Source: Tubulanus polymorphus (Eukaryota > Nemertea > Palaeonemertea > Tubulaniformes > Tubulanidae). From it: a stretch of DNA of 64,000 bases. Positions 32,489-46,126 of this stretch are shown one piece after another. Every line of letters starts with the position of its first letter. Within the stretch, counting starts at the first letter, position 1. The notes under the pieces are model-generated. The model worked only from the letters and a program-made list of their open reading frames with translations, ran no database searches and was not told the DNA's origin. Location: NCBI RefSeq assembly GCF_964204645.1, contig NC_134027.1:24540485-24604484 (forward strand), read 5' to 3'. Position numbers and translations under genes: made by a program.

Positions 32489-32698
32489 ATGACTTCGATA
32501 TTTGCAAACATCGATCGAATAACCAAACGCGTGTTTTTTCTGGCACTTATACGTTGTATTTTACCGGGTAATTTTTTGCATGAGCGCCTTTCAAAACAAA
32601 AGAGAGAATCCGTACAAGATATCAGTTCGGAAACTTTGAACGAACGCAGCGACACGGAAACATTCAGACCTGAACTGGAAAAACGAGGAAGAAAATGA
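32489..32698 (+). CDS. Small ORF with signal-like N-terminus and basic sites (candidate prepropeptide)
   Basis: 69 residues from an ATG: MTSIFANIDRITKRVFFLAL, then IRCILPG, then a charged Ser/Glu/Arg region ending RPELEKRGRK. The VFFLALIRCIL core is short for a signal peptide, and dibasic or RGRK sites sit near the C-terminus as in a small peptide precursor. There is no recognisable peptide repeat, no amidation Gly context that I can assign, and no visible splice support. Chance ORF is the main alternative. Confidence 0.2.
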   Translation: MTSIFANIDRITKRVFFLALIRCILPGNFLHERLSKQKRESVQDISSETLNERSDTETFRPELEKRGRK

Positions 32699-33545
32699 TG
32701 AGTTAAGATGTGAGGAGAATATGGTACAGATAGAAAACAGGGTGTTGCGTTCTCGCAGGAAGAAGGTGAGATGATGGGGGGTCATAGGTGGATGTTGCAG
32801 GGATGTACTTAGATAAATCGAAAATGGGGTCCAAAAGATAAGGAAGGTCATTTATGGGATGAAACAGACGCGGCCAAGGCCAAATCTTCTGAAAGAAATT
32901 ACATTCGAAAAAGAGTGCCAAATCGGCAGGTTTATACAAAAAGGGCAAAATCAGTGGGGTGGCAGGGCATGGACCCCGAAATTCCCTTAGATCAACCTCT
33001 CAGCGCGAAGCACGAAGGAAGGCGTTGATAGAAGGTCAGGAACGAACTATGTTAGGTCGAGAAGACACATAATTTGCGTGCGATCTTTATAGTTACAATA
33101 TCCATCAATAAATCCAGAAATTAGAGAATGAATTATCATTGAACAACATTTGGGATATGGCTGATGACGTTGCTCGATACGATATATTCATTTAGTTCAG
33201 GATTCGTCTTTTTCCGGACTTATCGTGGAATTTGCTACATAAGAGCGATTTCGTGCTACTGCAAATGCGCTAGGTAAGCGGAGCGAGGAACCGGCGATGC
33301 ATAGGCGGCAGCTGGGTAACCATTTAACGACAGGAATGATATAGGCTATAGGAGAAAAGGCACGACACCGACAGACAACTCGGGGAATAAAATTAGCAAC
33401 AGAATGCATGTATACATTGCGTTTATTGCCGCTGAAAAAGGAACACAGCTCGTTCGTCCGTTGACAACGATGTGAGGTTTTTTCCAACAGAATTTGCACC
33501 AGCTGCAATCAATGCGTTTACACGTACGTGCCTATAACACATATC

Positions 33546-33569
33546 TATATATATATATATATATATATA
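33546..33569. repeat. (AT)n microsatellite
   Basis: An uninterrupted tatatata run of about 24 bases. Confidence 0.9.
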
Positions 33570-34559
33570 GCGTGAAGTCGCCAGGCGTCCGGTAAACATT
33601 TAACTTCCTTCGCTAACGAACACCATTTCTTCGGTGATTTCGATCAATAGGTCGTTAAACTCTTCGCAACAACTGGTGGATCGGCAATTTTATTAGCCCA
33701 GTCGATAAGGAACGTTTGGCGTATGCACTAAAGTGCGGGTGGAATGCGAGAAGGCAATGAACTCCGCACTCGTCTCTGACATCGAGCGAATTATATTCTT
33801 ATATCAACGTCGGCTTTAATTCGAAATCAAAAGCTAAATCGATATCGTAAACATTTTTGAGGAAGGTCGGTTTGTCTGGTTACCGTTCTGTTACAAGCGC
33901 CTAATAAGGCGACGCGTACCGAGTGTCCGGTGTATATGACGCAGTAATGGAATTTACCCGGGGACTACAGGATGATAGCGAGTAAAACGAAATTGCCTAT
34001 TTGGGACTCAACTCGGCGGTGATAAGAATCACGTGACGAGCGTACGATGCACGCGAGATAGATCGGGAAAGATCGGTTTGAAAACAAATTAGTAAGAATC
34101 AGCTGTACTCGGCGGAGACGGAGAGGGAAAGAGAGAGAGAGAGAGTAGGGGAGAGAGAGAGTGAGGAGAGCAGAACGTGTGGCGGTATCCGGCACCGCTA
34201 AAAGGTGACATCCTCACGCAACACCACGCAATCAGTAGATGCATAGACGATGAGATAGCGCGCAACAGAAACAACCCGGGCAAAAATAAATAGCATCGCT
34301 GTTTAATAGCTAAACGAGCAGGCAAAGCCATATCTGAGTGAATTCGTACATTTTAAAGAACCGGCTGCGCTATTTCTCGACTTGACTTGAAGAAACGCGA
34401 GTTCATTTTGATATCGCGCGTACTGGATACTCGGTCGTCTGCGTGGCTGTTATTATGGATTCGGATTTGACGTCGAGTGTTTTTGATTGTAAACAATTCT
34501 AATCGTTAAAAGCGATCAAGCGGTAATCGATGTATTTGTAAAGTGCGCGTATACCGCTA

Positions 34560-34877
34560 ATACAGTGAGTTATAATACTCTCGCCGCAAAATATCAACAC
34601 TTCGTGAAATATCATCGGTGAATATATACGCTAGCGGCAGCAGCGGCCAGGCAGACGTTCGGGTTCAACGGTTTTCATCATTCAAATATTCTAGAATCCA
34701 AACACATGCCTAACTAATATACGTACTTAAAAAGTGGTATAAGTACGCGGATTATAGGATTAGGATTAGCGATGACGTAACGCGGCGTTCTGTATCGTCG
34801 GTTTGAATTCGCTCGCGACGCGCGGTTCAGTATTCGGAAAGTTTGTGCATGTATGCGCGAACGAACTTAGTTATCAA
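34560..34877 (+). promoter_or_regulatory. Putative promoter / 5' UTR of the CUB-domain gene
   Basis: CG-rich relative to its surroundings (for example gacgtaacgcggcgttc and cgctcgcgacgcgcggttcag), lying directly upstream of an ATG with a consensus splice donor. The transcription start is not identified, and no clear TATA box at a convincing distance is seen. Confidence 0.35.
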
Positions 34878-34890
34878 ATGGCTACAAAAT
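34878..34890 (+). CDS. Candidate coding part of exon 1, CUB-domain gene (MATK...)
   Basis: ATGGCTACAAAAT|GTAAGT: an ATG with A at -3 and G at +4, then 13 coding bases to a consensus donor, ending in phase 1. Joined to the phase-1 exon at 54001 it gives MATK followed by LYLWLAMVTGLIHQIAL, an ideal signal peptide (basic n-region, hydrophobic core). The 19-kb first intron is long but normal for an animal gene. The alternative is initiation at the ATG at 53985 with no upstream exon. Confidence 0.5.
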
Positions 34891-36108
34891 GTAAGTATTT
34901 TACCCCCTCCTAACGTACTCTCATTTTTGTAAACGCTGTAAATCCGCGCTAGAATTAAATATTTAGAAGGTCAAGGTCACCCGTGTGAAAAATCGTGTCG
35001 TCGTTACGAAATCGCTTCCGGTTTTTGTAATCCCGAGGCCGGTTAAAGCTTTTTCAGCATTTAGATATGGCGTTGTATCAGTTGTGGGCGGATTGCCGGA
35101 AGTTTTGTTCAAGCGATATCGTGGCAAGTTGCGCATACACGTAAGACTAGTCCATCTCGTCCATCTTACACTAAGTCAAGTTTGGTTCGGTATAGCCGAT
35201 CGAAAAATTAAGAGCAGTCAAATGATTAAAGGCCACCATTGAAACCTGCACTCAATCGGGCCGTGTTTGAAAACCACGCGTATATACCAGTAGTTTGGAA
35301 GCATAGAAATTACATCTTCAATTCTTTTTAAACTGTGTTTATTCAAATGTACACTGCAGTGATAGATCCATACGGCTTCGAAGCTAGCATTAATCAGCTA
35401 TTCTAAATATGAATAGTTCCGAGGATTAACTGTGCGCGCTTAAATGTTAGCTAATAAATTTTAGATTGCAGCCATCTGGGCGATGATGAATGCTCGAATT
35501 GAATCTAATCGTCATTATTTGTTGGTTGTAAACTAAAACTAGTCGTTGTTGAAATTGAACACATTGATACGGTTGCCCTATTTTTTCCGAATTTTCTTTA
35601 TTTCCTCCGTTCGACGCAATATTTTCAATATCACGGCTCGATTCGTTATTGCGAGGTTTTGGTAAACGGGCAGAGGGAACATCAGTTTAGATTTAAGAGG
35701 AATGCGATCGGATAGGATTCTGTTTCCGTATACATTTTCACAAAATTGATGAATAAACAAGATTATATCATAAACAATCCTGAGAGTGATGTAAAAATGT
35801 TAGATGAAGGACTGCTTGACGCAATGATTTGCTTATACAAGATCTCAGGAATAGAAAGAAAATGTTTAGAACGAGAAAAACTGAATGGAAAAAAGGTAAA
35901 ACGACATAATAACAAGCATTGATTGACATATCGTAAATATAGCGTTTGGAATTCCGAAAAAAAATGAATCAGCGAGCAAAAAGGAAAGACAGGGGAATGA
36001 GAGACGGGGAAAGAGGAGATAGGACAAAACGGGTTCGCAAGGAATACGGAGCGTATAGGGTCGAAAAGGAGAGTGGGACAGGATAATCTTCTGACAGGAT
36101 AATCTTCA
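34891..36108 (+). other. Start of the putative first intron of the CUB-domain gene
   Basis: No exon with matching phase and good splice sites was found. ORFs here are shadows of composition. Confidence 0.35.
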
Positions 36109-36224
36109 GGGGTCAAAAAGTGGTCTTAAATCTTAAGACCAGTCTTAAGTTGTTAGATTGGCTATAGAACTAAGTTGGTCTTAGACTGGTCTTAAGTCTA
36201 AGCCATGACTACGCAACCGGCCCC
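36109..36224. mobile_element. Palindromic MITE, copy 2
   Basis: ggggtcaaaaagtggtcttaaatcttaagaccagtcttaagttg ... cttagactggtcttaagtctaagcc ... gcaaccggcccc. It has the same block order as copies 1, 3 and 4. Confidence 0.7.
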
Positions 36225-39200
36225 AGAACCGCAGCGTTCATAATAGTATATAAAGAAATAATCAGTATTGTATAGGCGACAGTATCAAACACTGTCTCTC
36301 GATTAACCAGGTGAAATGAGATTGCGCTCGCGTGTGCTGGATCACGGAATCAGTCACATGTAACTCACTGATTCTATTAGCAATAGCAGTAATGAACAAT
36401 CGTGTGTATATGTTGCATCTTCTTCAAATTATGCGAATAGACCTCCATGTACGTCGCAGTCACATCGGTCGTCGTAGTTGAAATTCTTTGTCGCTCGCCG
36501 ATAATGAATTTAGCATCCGGCAGCTCGCTCGCCGATCGCGCAGAAACACACCCGGATTGCTGATAAATGAAATCTAGCAATAATTGAGTATTCAATCTAA
36601 AAAGAATTATCGGGGCGGCCATTTGAAATTATCACCGCCATTCTTAGCCGACGATCGAACTCCTCGTACTCGAAACTCATTAGTTGCGTTCGACTACTAG
36701 GGCTTATTTATAATTGAAGAAGCTTAATTTTCCTATTCACGAAACGGAAAACCGAACCTCGGTTGAGGTCGCAAATAGGTATCGAATAGTTGATTAGAAT
36801 TGTGGCGATTCATATACTCCTAATCATCCCGCATAATACTTAGCTCGAGGATATCAAATTATTTCATCACTGATTTTGCAAGATACCAACTCCACGAGCC
36901 AAAATTAATCGTGGCCTTTTAAGTCACAACTTACCATAAGGTAAAGTAGTCATTACTTTAACTAGCCCCAATTTCAGACGTTCTTAACCAAGAGTTCTAA
37001 TTTTGTTTAATACGCAGTTGTTCTATTGTGAATGAATGTAATTGGCTCATAATGAAAGAGCTTTGGCATCTCTTCAGGTAAAAGTCTTTACGACTGAATC
37101 ATTGTTGTAAGATGATAGGAAAATCCTTATTTTACGCGTAGCTAAAACCCAATACTTTCTCTATTTATATATATATACGTGAGCGAAAGTGTACGATTAA
37201 GTAGATATAAGAAGTTTATTTAATTAGCGAACATCTGTAGAATGATGAGTCCATCGGGAATGATGTTCGCCTGGGGGCGAGTGAGATCCGGATTCAGAAA
37301 TATACCATTCCGCACGTGCTGATTCAACTGAGAAAAGATAAAATACCTACGTTAGAGGCCTACGTTATGTACGTTACAACCCCCTCTGCGTATCGGCATA
37401 CGCAAGCGTAGGACGAGTTCGAAACATTATATCTTCTCCGTAATAAATGTCCATTATACCACCATCAGAATGATCAATTTCTAATGTGACTCTTAACAAA
37501 CTGTAAACAAGTACACGACCTTGAATAAACGACTGGGGGCTTTTAAACACATTTGAATGGCCCAAAGTAATGGCTCAGCATGTCAGGTGTACCGGTATAT
37601 GTATTTTCAAAACTGTTACGCCACTGATTTAATGTACGGTTGGCAATTGGTGTCTGAATAGATATTTCAGCGAAAATTGAATGAAAAAAATAGATATCTT
37701 TTAGAAAATCCTCTGTGCTGGGCCTATTTTCGACAGGAAGTAAGGACAGAGGGCTACTCTAAATGTAACGGAACCTCTGATTGGTCCGTGTACGAGCTAT
37801 TCAACGAAGCTAGCCAATAAGATTTGCCGACTCGTAAATCGATTGAACAATATCGAACTTCCTGTTCGAAATTAAATGCTTTAACGATTTTGCAGTTGCT
37901 AGCCACCATTCTCAACTTCTATCCTGCATCGTTGGGTCATTTTTTTTCTCTTGTCTTAAAACTATTTGTGATGCGTGTTTAATTCTGTCCTTTGATGGAT
38001 TGAAGACTTTGGCATCGTCCTAACTTTGTCAGTCCCTATCGTTTCGAGCGGTGTGAAAATTCATAGTCACAAATTCTCAACAACGCGACATTCGAGAGCG
38101 ATATAAAAACATGCAGCTTTCGCTACAAATGTTACTTCAACATCGGGAGATCTGAAACCTTTGATATTGATATCATAATCCACAGAGAGCGCGTCAGCAG
38201 ACTGCTTGGGCTAAAAATTCAACACCGCTTGAAAATGTAGCCGACAATATGGCTCAGCGCGACAGGCGGTGACTGTATAGTAACTTCGATATTGGATCAG
38301 GTTCTTTTTGTTTCGTCCACAGCAGGCGACAATACAGCAAGAGATAATCAATACGCACCACGACTAATAATAATCTTACGAGTAACTGGTGATCAACCAT
38401 GTCTGTTTGATATGAAATTGATTTTCTCAGCACAAATTTGTCGCGTTCCTCGCTGTGTGTTATCTTTTTATAGTTGTCCCAGCTGTCGACGGGCGAAGCG
38501 AGCGTTCCAAGCCACAACAAAACCTCGTACAGTTTTCTGTGCGCTGCGTATATACGTGTTCAATGTAGAAATTTAGGTATACTCATTGAATGCACTGAAA
38601 TACCTTCAATGCGGATGCATGGCTTGAACAGCTTTAGAGAAGCGATGGTAAATCTGGTGGATCTAGGGATGGCTTCGGGGGGCAGGACCCCCTATACCTT
38701 CCTACTCACGTCACAATTTTTCGAGACTAAGATCTTCAAAAGACACTTAGGCCTATCCACTCGGGAATTAGATTTTTTGGATGCCTCTCTTTAAGATTCC
38801 TAACCTCGCCTCGCTTGCAGCATTCTGCGTGGCTGCTTTATCCGACAAATGTATTTTTTCGTTCGGACTCCACCTTTTTCCTAAAGTCCCATTTGGGAAG
38901 TCGAGAAATAAGTTCGTAGGAGGGAAGGAGTGGGTGCGAGATTTGTGGCTTGAGAAAACGTACGATGACTGGACGACCCTGAAGTAGAAGTGCCCCCAAA
39001 ACTGTACGACCACCGAAGTCCGTAAACCGATAGTTTCTTAATTAGATAGTTTCTTTGATTTTATATACCAACAACTCCTCAGAATCTTCGTGATTTGGAT
39101 AAAAGTTTACAGTATAGTCTTTTAATTTGTTTACCACTGGCAAAGACACCTGATTGTGTCGATTTATGTATCCAATTATCATTGGTCAGTCATCTGAAAT

Positions 39201-41318
39201 ACCACATATACCACATGTATATTATTGGCCAATCAGAGTATAGCCTTTACAGTTAAAACACTAACCGATTACCACTTCCGGTACAAAATAGTTCAATTCA
39301 AAGATGATCGAACCACGTTGTAGAACCGGATCTAAGAAATAAGAATTTTTACCAGAATTTCTGGGCCTCAACACGGGAAATGTACTGTTGAATACTTATT
39401 CAGCGATTACGACAGATCTCATTTCTGGCCAAGGTAACTCAACTAGATACGAGGCATTTTGATTGCATCTTAGCTCTTCACTTTCTGACCAAGTGTTCCT
39501 ACGTTGACAACCGGCATCGCGAATGTCATAAATGTAACTAGCTCGTAGCTCGAGTAGGAGATTATTGCTGCAGGAATTTTTTCTATATCCAACATCATCG
39601 GTAATGATTCGGAGATGTATCGACCTTTCAGATGGCGGGCTCATACTGATAAAGGTGCCTTTTCAAATGATTGTAGGTATTTATCGCCCCCTCGCAAAAA
39701 ATCCCACTGGGTAAAAATGTCCCAGCAATTGTAACCCCCTAGGTAAAAAATCCCTCCAGGTAAAAATCCCCCCAAATTCAGTTTCCATCAAACTAGAGTA
39801 TAAAACTTAGATTTAAGTTAGATAAAACTTTTTTCAACAATATTTGGGTTTACTTTATTTACACAAATATATTTCTTCGTGGAAACTTTCAAAACTACGA
39901 TAATGTATGTAGCTTGCTAATGCTGTTATTCAAGGTAAATATTGTCGAGAATTTGACAACACCAGGAAACTTTTGAAATACCTAAGAATATTGAAATATT
40001 TTGTGACCACGAGATTTTTGCCAGTCGAATAGATTAAAATGCAGAGTTGTTAAGAGTTCAGTGAACGGAAAATACGTTTGGAGGTGAAAGAATGATTTTC
40101 GTTTTTTGTCCGAGATTGGTCAAAAGTCGGAGTTGGCCAGGTCCGAGTAATTCGAGGTTTACAGTTAACGTAAATAACGTATGAACGTATATGTTTCGTT
40201 GAAGGAATGGAGGATATCTGATTTTTTTTTCTTTGCTGGAAAAGTGTTCTTTGTAGTTACGTCGAGATATCATCGGGCGCGTTTTTGAAATTGATCATGG
40301 CGCCATTCGTCGGAATAGATCGCAATATAACAGCAGCTCGCAGAAATTGGTGTTGAAGAAGTGCCCTTTTTCTGTTCGCGCTGTCGGATGTCACCCCTGT
40401 GTCCAGCCCTGATCAGGTTGCGTAATGAGCGGAGATAAAATGAAATAGCAAAGTTTCCAAACAACCTCGAGCGCACGATCATTCTTCTGAGAGATCTCGG
40501 AATGGTGTTTATGGTCACACGAAGAAAAGGTGTAGACATAAGTGTAGAGAACTGTACAATCTACAGCCGAACGAACGGTCGGTCGAGAGGTTAACGGCAG
40601 GAAGTTATTAAAGAACCTGTCACTTCACTATACCGACGCGAATCGTCGTGGTAAATCTCGTTACGCGTCGAATAGTATTTTTATCCGGATTTTCCACAGC
40701 TATCGGTGCCGCCTTTTTTTTCTCTCCATTTCGACGACGAACGCGATTTGAATAATGCATAGGAATTCGTGTATAGCCAACAGCGATGAGAAGTATCTAT
40801 CGTCGGAACAAAGAAAATCCACTTTTTCATTACTTTGATTTATTTTCATTTATTATGCAAATTTCGGTTTCAGCACTATCTGCGCATAGCAAATTCTCGA
40901 ATTATTAAGTAATGAAAGCCGGTGTCCGATTTCGTCGAATCCTAAACCCTGAGATGTATTAGTTATCCAAATGAAACAAGGAATGAAATCCCTTTTGGCT
41001 TCCATTAACCACTCGTTTTAATGGCCTATGACATGCACAGCACGGCGGTTGAACGTACAGAAACATGATTATGCATGGCCGGTTTTGTTATACCTTCGGG
41101 AACTAAAAGCTTACTGGAAAGGGAAAAGATGCCATTTCGAATAATAAATCGTAACTCCTTAATTCATTGCTTTGCGAAAATTCAACTGCATCAACAATGG
41201 TATTGAGTAGACATCCTCTTGCGCAGAACCGTGCATATTCGTCCAGGAAAATCTTAAGTATATTCAAGTAACGTTCCGTAATTTGTAGGTATGAACAGGG
41301 CGTGAATGCGAGGCTTCT
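36225..41318. other. Intronic/intergenic DNA without a recognised gene
   Basis: AT-rich. It holds short tandem phrases such as ggtaaaaatccc (39700-39770, also near 28070) and CCAAT/ATTGG-type stretches near 37775 and 39185-39235. One open stretch, 38785-38987, ends KEWVRDLWLEKTYDDWTTLK and stop and could be an exon, but I found no matching gene context. The rest shows nothing I can support. Confidence 0.35.
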
Positions 41319-41484
41319 GGGGTCGGTTTCATAGTCATGACTTAAGACCAGTCTTATCTTAGTTACGTTATGCCAATCTAAAAGCTTAAGACCGGCGGCC
41401 TAAGCTCAGTTTTGTTCTATGGTCAATCCAACAACTTAAGATTTTAGACCCTATTGGACTTAAGTCTCTACTTTACGGAACCGT
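41319..41484. mobile_element. Palindromic MITE, copy 3
   Basis: Starts ggggtcggtttcatagtcatgacttaagaccagtctta and continues with aagcttaagaccgg, tatggtcaatccaacaacttaag and a final ttaagtctctactttacggaaccg. It is longer and more degenerate than the other copies. Confidence 0.6.
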
Positions 41485-42183
41485 ATCTTCTAACTTCATT
41501 TAACAATTTCTGAGATTTTGGAGTACAGTTCAGAGCGAAGAAAAGTCTAAACGGTAGATCGAAATATGAATATCGCTCTTGCACGCGACATTCGTTCGGA
41601 TATTTCGTTAGATCGATTCACCTGAATAATTACGCGCACGCAATATCCTCACTGCGCGATCAAGTGCCCAGATGTTGACCGAATAAATTAATTTTATTTT
41701 TTCTCCATTCTCTTCTGAATGTTGTTCTAACACAATTAACGAAAGGATTACGCAGTGCTCGAGTGTCCCAGAGGAGTGCACCACCAAGAGTGAGGGTTAA
41801 GGCAGGTCGCGGCGACGTTAGGGAGTTTTATACGCGCCCCCGGAATAATTCTTCCAAGACTCATTAGAAATCTTGACACTACAACACGAACTGGCTTTGA
41901 ACTGTTTGATTAAAATTGGATATTTCTCTAGGGAATTAATTATACTCAACATCTATTTGAGGAAATAGGGTTTGGCACAATATGGAATATGACTTATACC
42001 TAATTTAGATAATACTGCGTTACCATCTTGGCCCTCTAATTTACTTGTAACCTTAGATATTTCATAAAAGTAATCGGCTAGGGTGCAGGCCTAACCATGG
42101 ACTCCGCCCGTGTTGTAAAGACGATATAGAATCCCACTAAAAACAAAAACAAAATATTTCCTTGAGCGGATATTTACGTAGTC

Positions 42184-42218
42184 GATGTTTCGTCTATATA
42201 TCCTAGAAGTCATCTTCA
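42184..42218 (-). ncRNA. Degenerate hammerhead-like / Penelope-type motif
   Basis: On minus: GAAGATGACTTCTAGGATATATAGACGAAAC. It has the same layout as the motifs at 51551-51586 and 62421-62452 (GATGA, stem, CGAAAC), but the stem is poorly paired, so it is probably inactive. Confidence 0.35.
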
Positions 42219-42725
42219 TTGATATTTCGTCGAATAGATATTACATATTAAAGAAACATTTCGAACTCTTTTTTGTTATTAGTGTGGGATTTTATATCTG
42301 ATGCAGGCCTCTCGTCAATATTTCGCAGCCTCAAACTGTCAAATTCTAATTACAGTCAATGTCCGAGATTACGCAATCCTTTTTGGAGCCACTTCTCACT
42401 TAAACAAAGACATTTTGCAAAGAACAATTTTTACCAATCTTATACTCGAATTCTTTGGGACTACAATTCTTTATAACGCCAAATTCGTTATATCGCCACG
42501 TTTTTCACTAGTCATAAACGACTTTTACTGTATTCAAAATATTAAAGAATGTGAAATTGCCAGTATGAGTAATTGTTAGTAAGAACTTGGCTTTTTGTTG
42601 GATAGCATGCGCTACCACTACAGCGTCGAGAATACAAAAGCATTTAGCCTAGGCTGAATAATTGATGATAGGTAATTAGTAAGCAATGGACCTTTAAGAT
42701 TATCGATTATTTTCTAACAATCTTT

Positions 42726-42753
42726 ACCAGTTGTACCACATTAAATGTGGTAC
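42726..42753. repeat. Short perfect hairpin
   Basis: gtaccacatt-a-aatgtggtac: 10-base perfect arms around a single base in an AT-rich context. Confidence 0.6.
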
Positions 42754-45700
42754 ATCATCAAATGTGTATCATTAAATTTTAATGATATACATTAAGTAAA
42801 AATATCCGCACGCAAAGCGTCGAGGGTAGAGCGTATGATAAAAACCCACAATTTGAATGTACAAATTCAAAACAAAATTATCATTTAAAGATTTTTACAA
42901 ATAAATTTGAGGACACGAACCCTCACTGCAGATCATCGCCAGACGTGAAACACGGGGCTCCTAAAAAAATATATAGAATCATAACAACTGGAACAGTTTC
43001 CTACGAAACGATAGGTTGTCCGGTTGCAATATTTTCTAATCTCTTTTGAGGCGTCATCCTTGATCCCGAACCCGCCGAGCCCGTCTTACGCTCGCTCTGA
43101 CCTTGACCTGAAGTCCCTGCGGTGCCGACCATACCAGGCGAATTTCTTTTCGCAGAAGATGTTTATATGATAATATGTACGCATAAATCGAAGGCTAAAT
43201 ATTACCAACAATTGTCGATAATTGGTCTCTGAAAGGAATGAATTATACAATAGTCGAATGAATAAATGCCCAAAGCATCTCCGTCGCTACTCCGCGCGTG
43301 ATGTGAAGTCGAGCCTGAGAAGGAGAGGGGAGGGGAGAAGAGAGAGGGGAGAGGAGGGAGAGGCCTAATGAAAAGACATCTATTTCCACCGCAGTCCGAT
43401 CGATACGCATTTCTACATCATAATCTATATAATAGTAATTGATATTTGCGGCAAATTGGACGCATCATATAGAAAACTACGTCGTCGCGGGTTTCTATAG
43501 AGAACGCGGAAATCATCGGACCGGCGCTCTCGCAAACACACACTAGACCGCGCAGTAAATAGCCGTGTTGACGTAGTCAGTGCGACATCTCGAGACGAGC
43601 CACTTAGCAAAATGGAAAAATTACGAAGCGCTCGCACGTCGCAGAACGCTGTAGCGTGTGTCCGTTCGTATTGGATAGATCTGTAAAGGATTATTTCGTA
43701 CGCCGCGCGTATTAATACCCGCGGTATATTGGCACGATGTTTTTTTTTCCGTATCATCCGTCGTCTTACGTCTCGTCGATTCTTGATTCAATGAAGAATC
43801 CGTCTGACGACTAATCCTTCGATCGCGTCGCCGGGTTTCGTCGTTCGTTGTGTACACACCCGATGTTTTGTATTTTTCGACGTATGGAAATTCTAACGGG
43901 TATTTGGGATATCCATTTGTGAACCTCTCAATAAAAATGCCTAATTCTCAAGTCACGTGTATACTATAGTAACGGGGTGGTTCAAGGGGTAGTCTCTAGT
44001 TGCCAGTGGACCCCGCCCCCTCCCCTACCATAAAAAATAAGAAATAAATAATCCTCCAATCCCCCAAAAGTTCTATACCTTAACAGAACTAGATGGTGAA
44101 AAATGAGAATTATTATAGATAGCCCAGAGAGCTAATGTCTATTGGATTTTTGCTAAGTGTCAACCGCCCCTGGTAGAAATAAGAAATTTAAGAGTTAAGT
44201 TCATGCGTTCTTCCTGTGCAGGGATTATCGTGATTGAGGTTGTTAGGCCAGCATTAGCTTAACTTTGAAGTCGTTTTTGCTCCACATGTCCAACTAAACC
44301 TTTGTTTTGAAAAGCCAATATCAATATCAATATTAACAAAAACCAATGAGAAAAGAGGGGTATCCCAGTATATCAGTGGCGAATATCTTAATGAATTGCC
44401 CCTATTTGGGACTCCAGGCACAATAGACCAAAGGAATCCTCTTTTCATTATCAGGTCAAAATTCTCTCTCAGGCTCCACGGATTTCATACAAATATATAA
44501 CCGTTTGTCTTCGCCAACTTTCCTATTTGTAGAACTATATGCAACCGTAATTATTGCAACCCCCTCGTTCATGCGAGATACTTTTTTGTGTTCTGCCCTT
44601 TACGCATCTTAGTGCCCACCTATTACAATTGTCTTAAAAATCCCATTACGACAACACCGTATTGTCAACATGTCGTAATAGTTCTCTTGGAGAATCCATA
44701 CAATCATCAGCTGGCAATTTTATGATGTTACCGCGAGACAGCTAGGAGACAGCCGTGTTTTACGGGAGGATCTTGGAGATCTTTCAAGCCATTCGAAGCC
44801 GCAATAGCACATCTAATACGGATTTTTTCGCGAGGGTTTATTTCGATGTTCAAGGTAGTTTTCCGTTTCAAAACTGATTTAATGATTTAAAGCACGTACA
44901 AAGATATTTTGTAGCATCTTACAACAACAACGAGCAGTAAACCTTTATCCCATAGACGAGCCACCTCCGATAGAAAAACACTTTTCAAATAAAGAACTCG
45001 GTTTCTTATTCACCTTGACAAGCGAACCTGCGGATAATCTTAAGACGTTTTATTTTAGCGCTGTTTCGTCGGCCGCCGCCGCAGACGCTATCATCATCCA
45101 TCGTCTTATGTTTCGACCTTTAAATCCGGTATTTTTAGTCGGCGAGAGATCTAGATTTAGAACACTTGTACGAGTGTTGCGAACGGCTGGATTCGCCGAC
45201 AGCAGGAAGTAGAGAAATAACCTGTTAATAGACAATATTTGCTTCATGAGAATTGCAGCAGGTACATACACACATGATATATATGCATTGAACGTATCCC
45301 CCGCGAGAGAGAGAGAGAGTAAGAGTACTTCTAGCCCCGCTGTACAAATAAAACAGTCGATTACTTAGTCGTGAAATGTATCAAAATATCACCAAAAGCT
45401 GACCAAACTCACGCATTTAAGAGTGACTCGCCGCATGATACACTGGGGCCCTGGTTTATGGATATGTAGATTAGATCAGCGTTGCAAAAGGACGGGTCTT
45501 AAATATCGCAGTTCATTAGGTACGGTAAAGACAGGTCACTTCAGTAAGTTCAGTAAGTTCTTGCCCGGACCTATCCGGCTCCATCATGATTCCATTTGAT
45601 GTGCGTCGGCTTATTCTGGTTAAGCACGCACGCGTAAGTGTAAGTATTTCTGGGATTAAGACCTCGGGATCATTCGCCGAGAATGCAGGACTGGACCACC

Positions 45701-45794
45701 GGGTCATTCGGTGCCACGGTTGTTTCGAGTCATTAAAACAATCGAGGACTGTGGAACTGGGTCTGACAGGGTCCAGCTCTGCACAGTCTTGATA
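42754..45794. other. Intronic/intergenic DNA with a CpG-rich patch
   Basis: A purine run (gagaggggaggggagaagagagagggg) lies at 43318-43365. 43430-43860 is rich in CG dinucleotides and TCG triplets and open on minus for about 110 codons of Arg/Ser-rich sequence with no motif. I read this as possible regulatory DNA or an unrecognised first exon. The rest is featureless. Confidence 0.35.
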
Positions 45795-45884
45795 CAAGTC
45801 AAAAAGTGGTTTTAAACCAGTCGTTAGATTGCCTACAGGACTAGCCGGTCTTAGATTTTAGTCTTGGCGGTGCAACTGGCCCCA
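45795..45884. mobile_element. Palindromic MITE, copy 4 (shortened)
   Basis: gtcaaaaagtggttttaaaccagtcgttag ... ccggtcttagattttagtcttgg ... gtgcaactggcccc. It lacks part of the middle present in copy 2. Confidence 0.6.
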
Positions 45885-46126
45885 TTTCATAAGTCCGAAA
45901 TTCACGAGGAGTCAAATTCTTAATTTTCAATAATCGTGAACCCGCTGCACCGGATCCGTTGTACATTCAATCATGCGAATATTTGTAGGGATTTCGTTTG
46001 ACTTGTGCATATTCAACGGATACTTTTTTCTGGGATCGTCTGGAAGAGACGCGGCTTCTATACGCGCGTGTCAACAATGTCGCGTAACAATCCATCACCA
46101 TTTTTTCTCGACAACAAACAACAAAA

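Larger units (their letters stand above)
31961..34560. other. Non-coding, becoming CpG-richer towards 34.5 kb
   Basis: Apart from the small ORF at 32489 I see no gene. It holds an (AT)n run at 33546-33569 and a GA-rich run at 34125-34165. The rising density of CG dinucleotides from 33.2 kb fits a regulatory region for the gene starting at 34878. Confidence 0.4.

Noticed and set aside
38785-38987. Possible exon ending KEWVRDLWLEKTYDDWTTLK
   Set aside because: It reads like protein, but I found no matching splice phase or neighbour. It is left as a note inside the intron entry.
43425-43857. Arg/Ser-rich minus ORFs as a gene
   Set aside because: Two overlapping frames are open because of CG-rich composition. 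No motif, splice partner or repeat homology was found.
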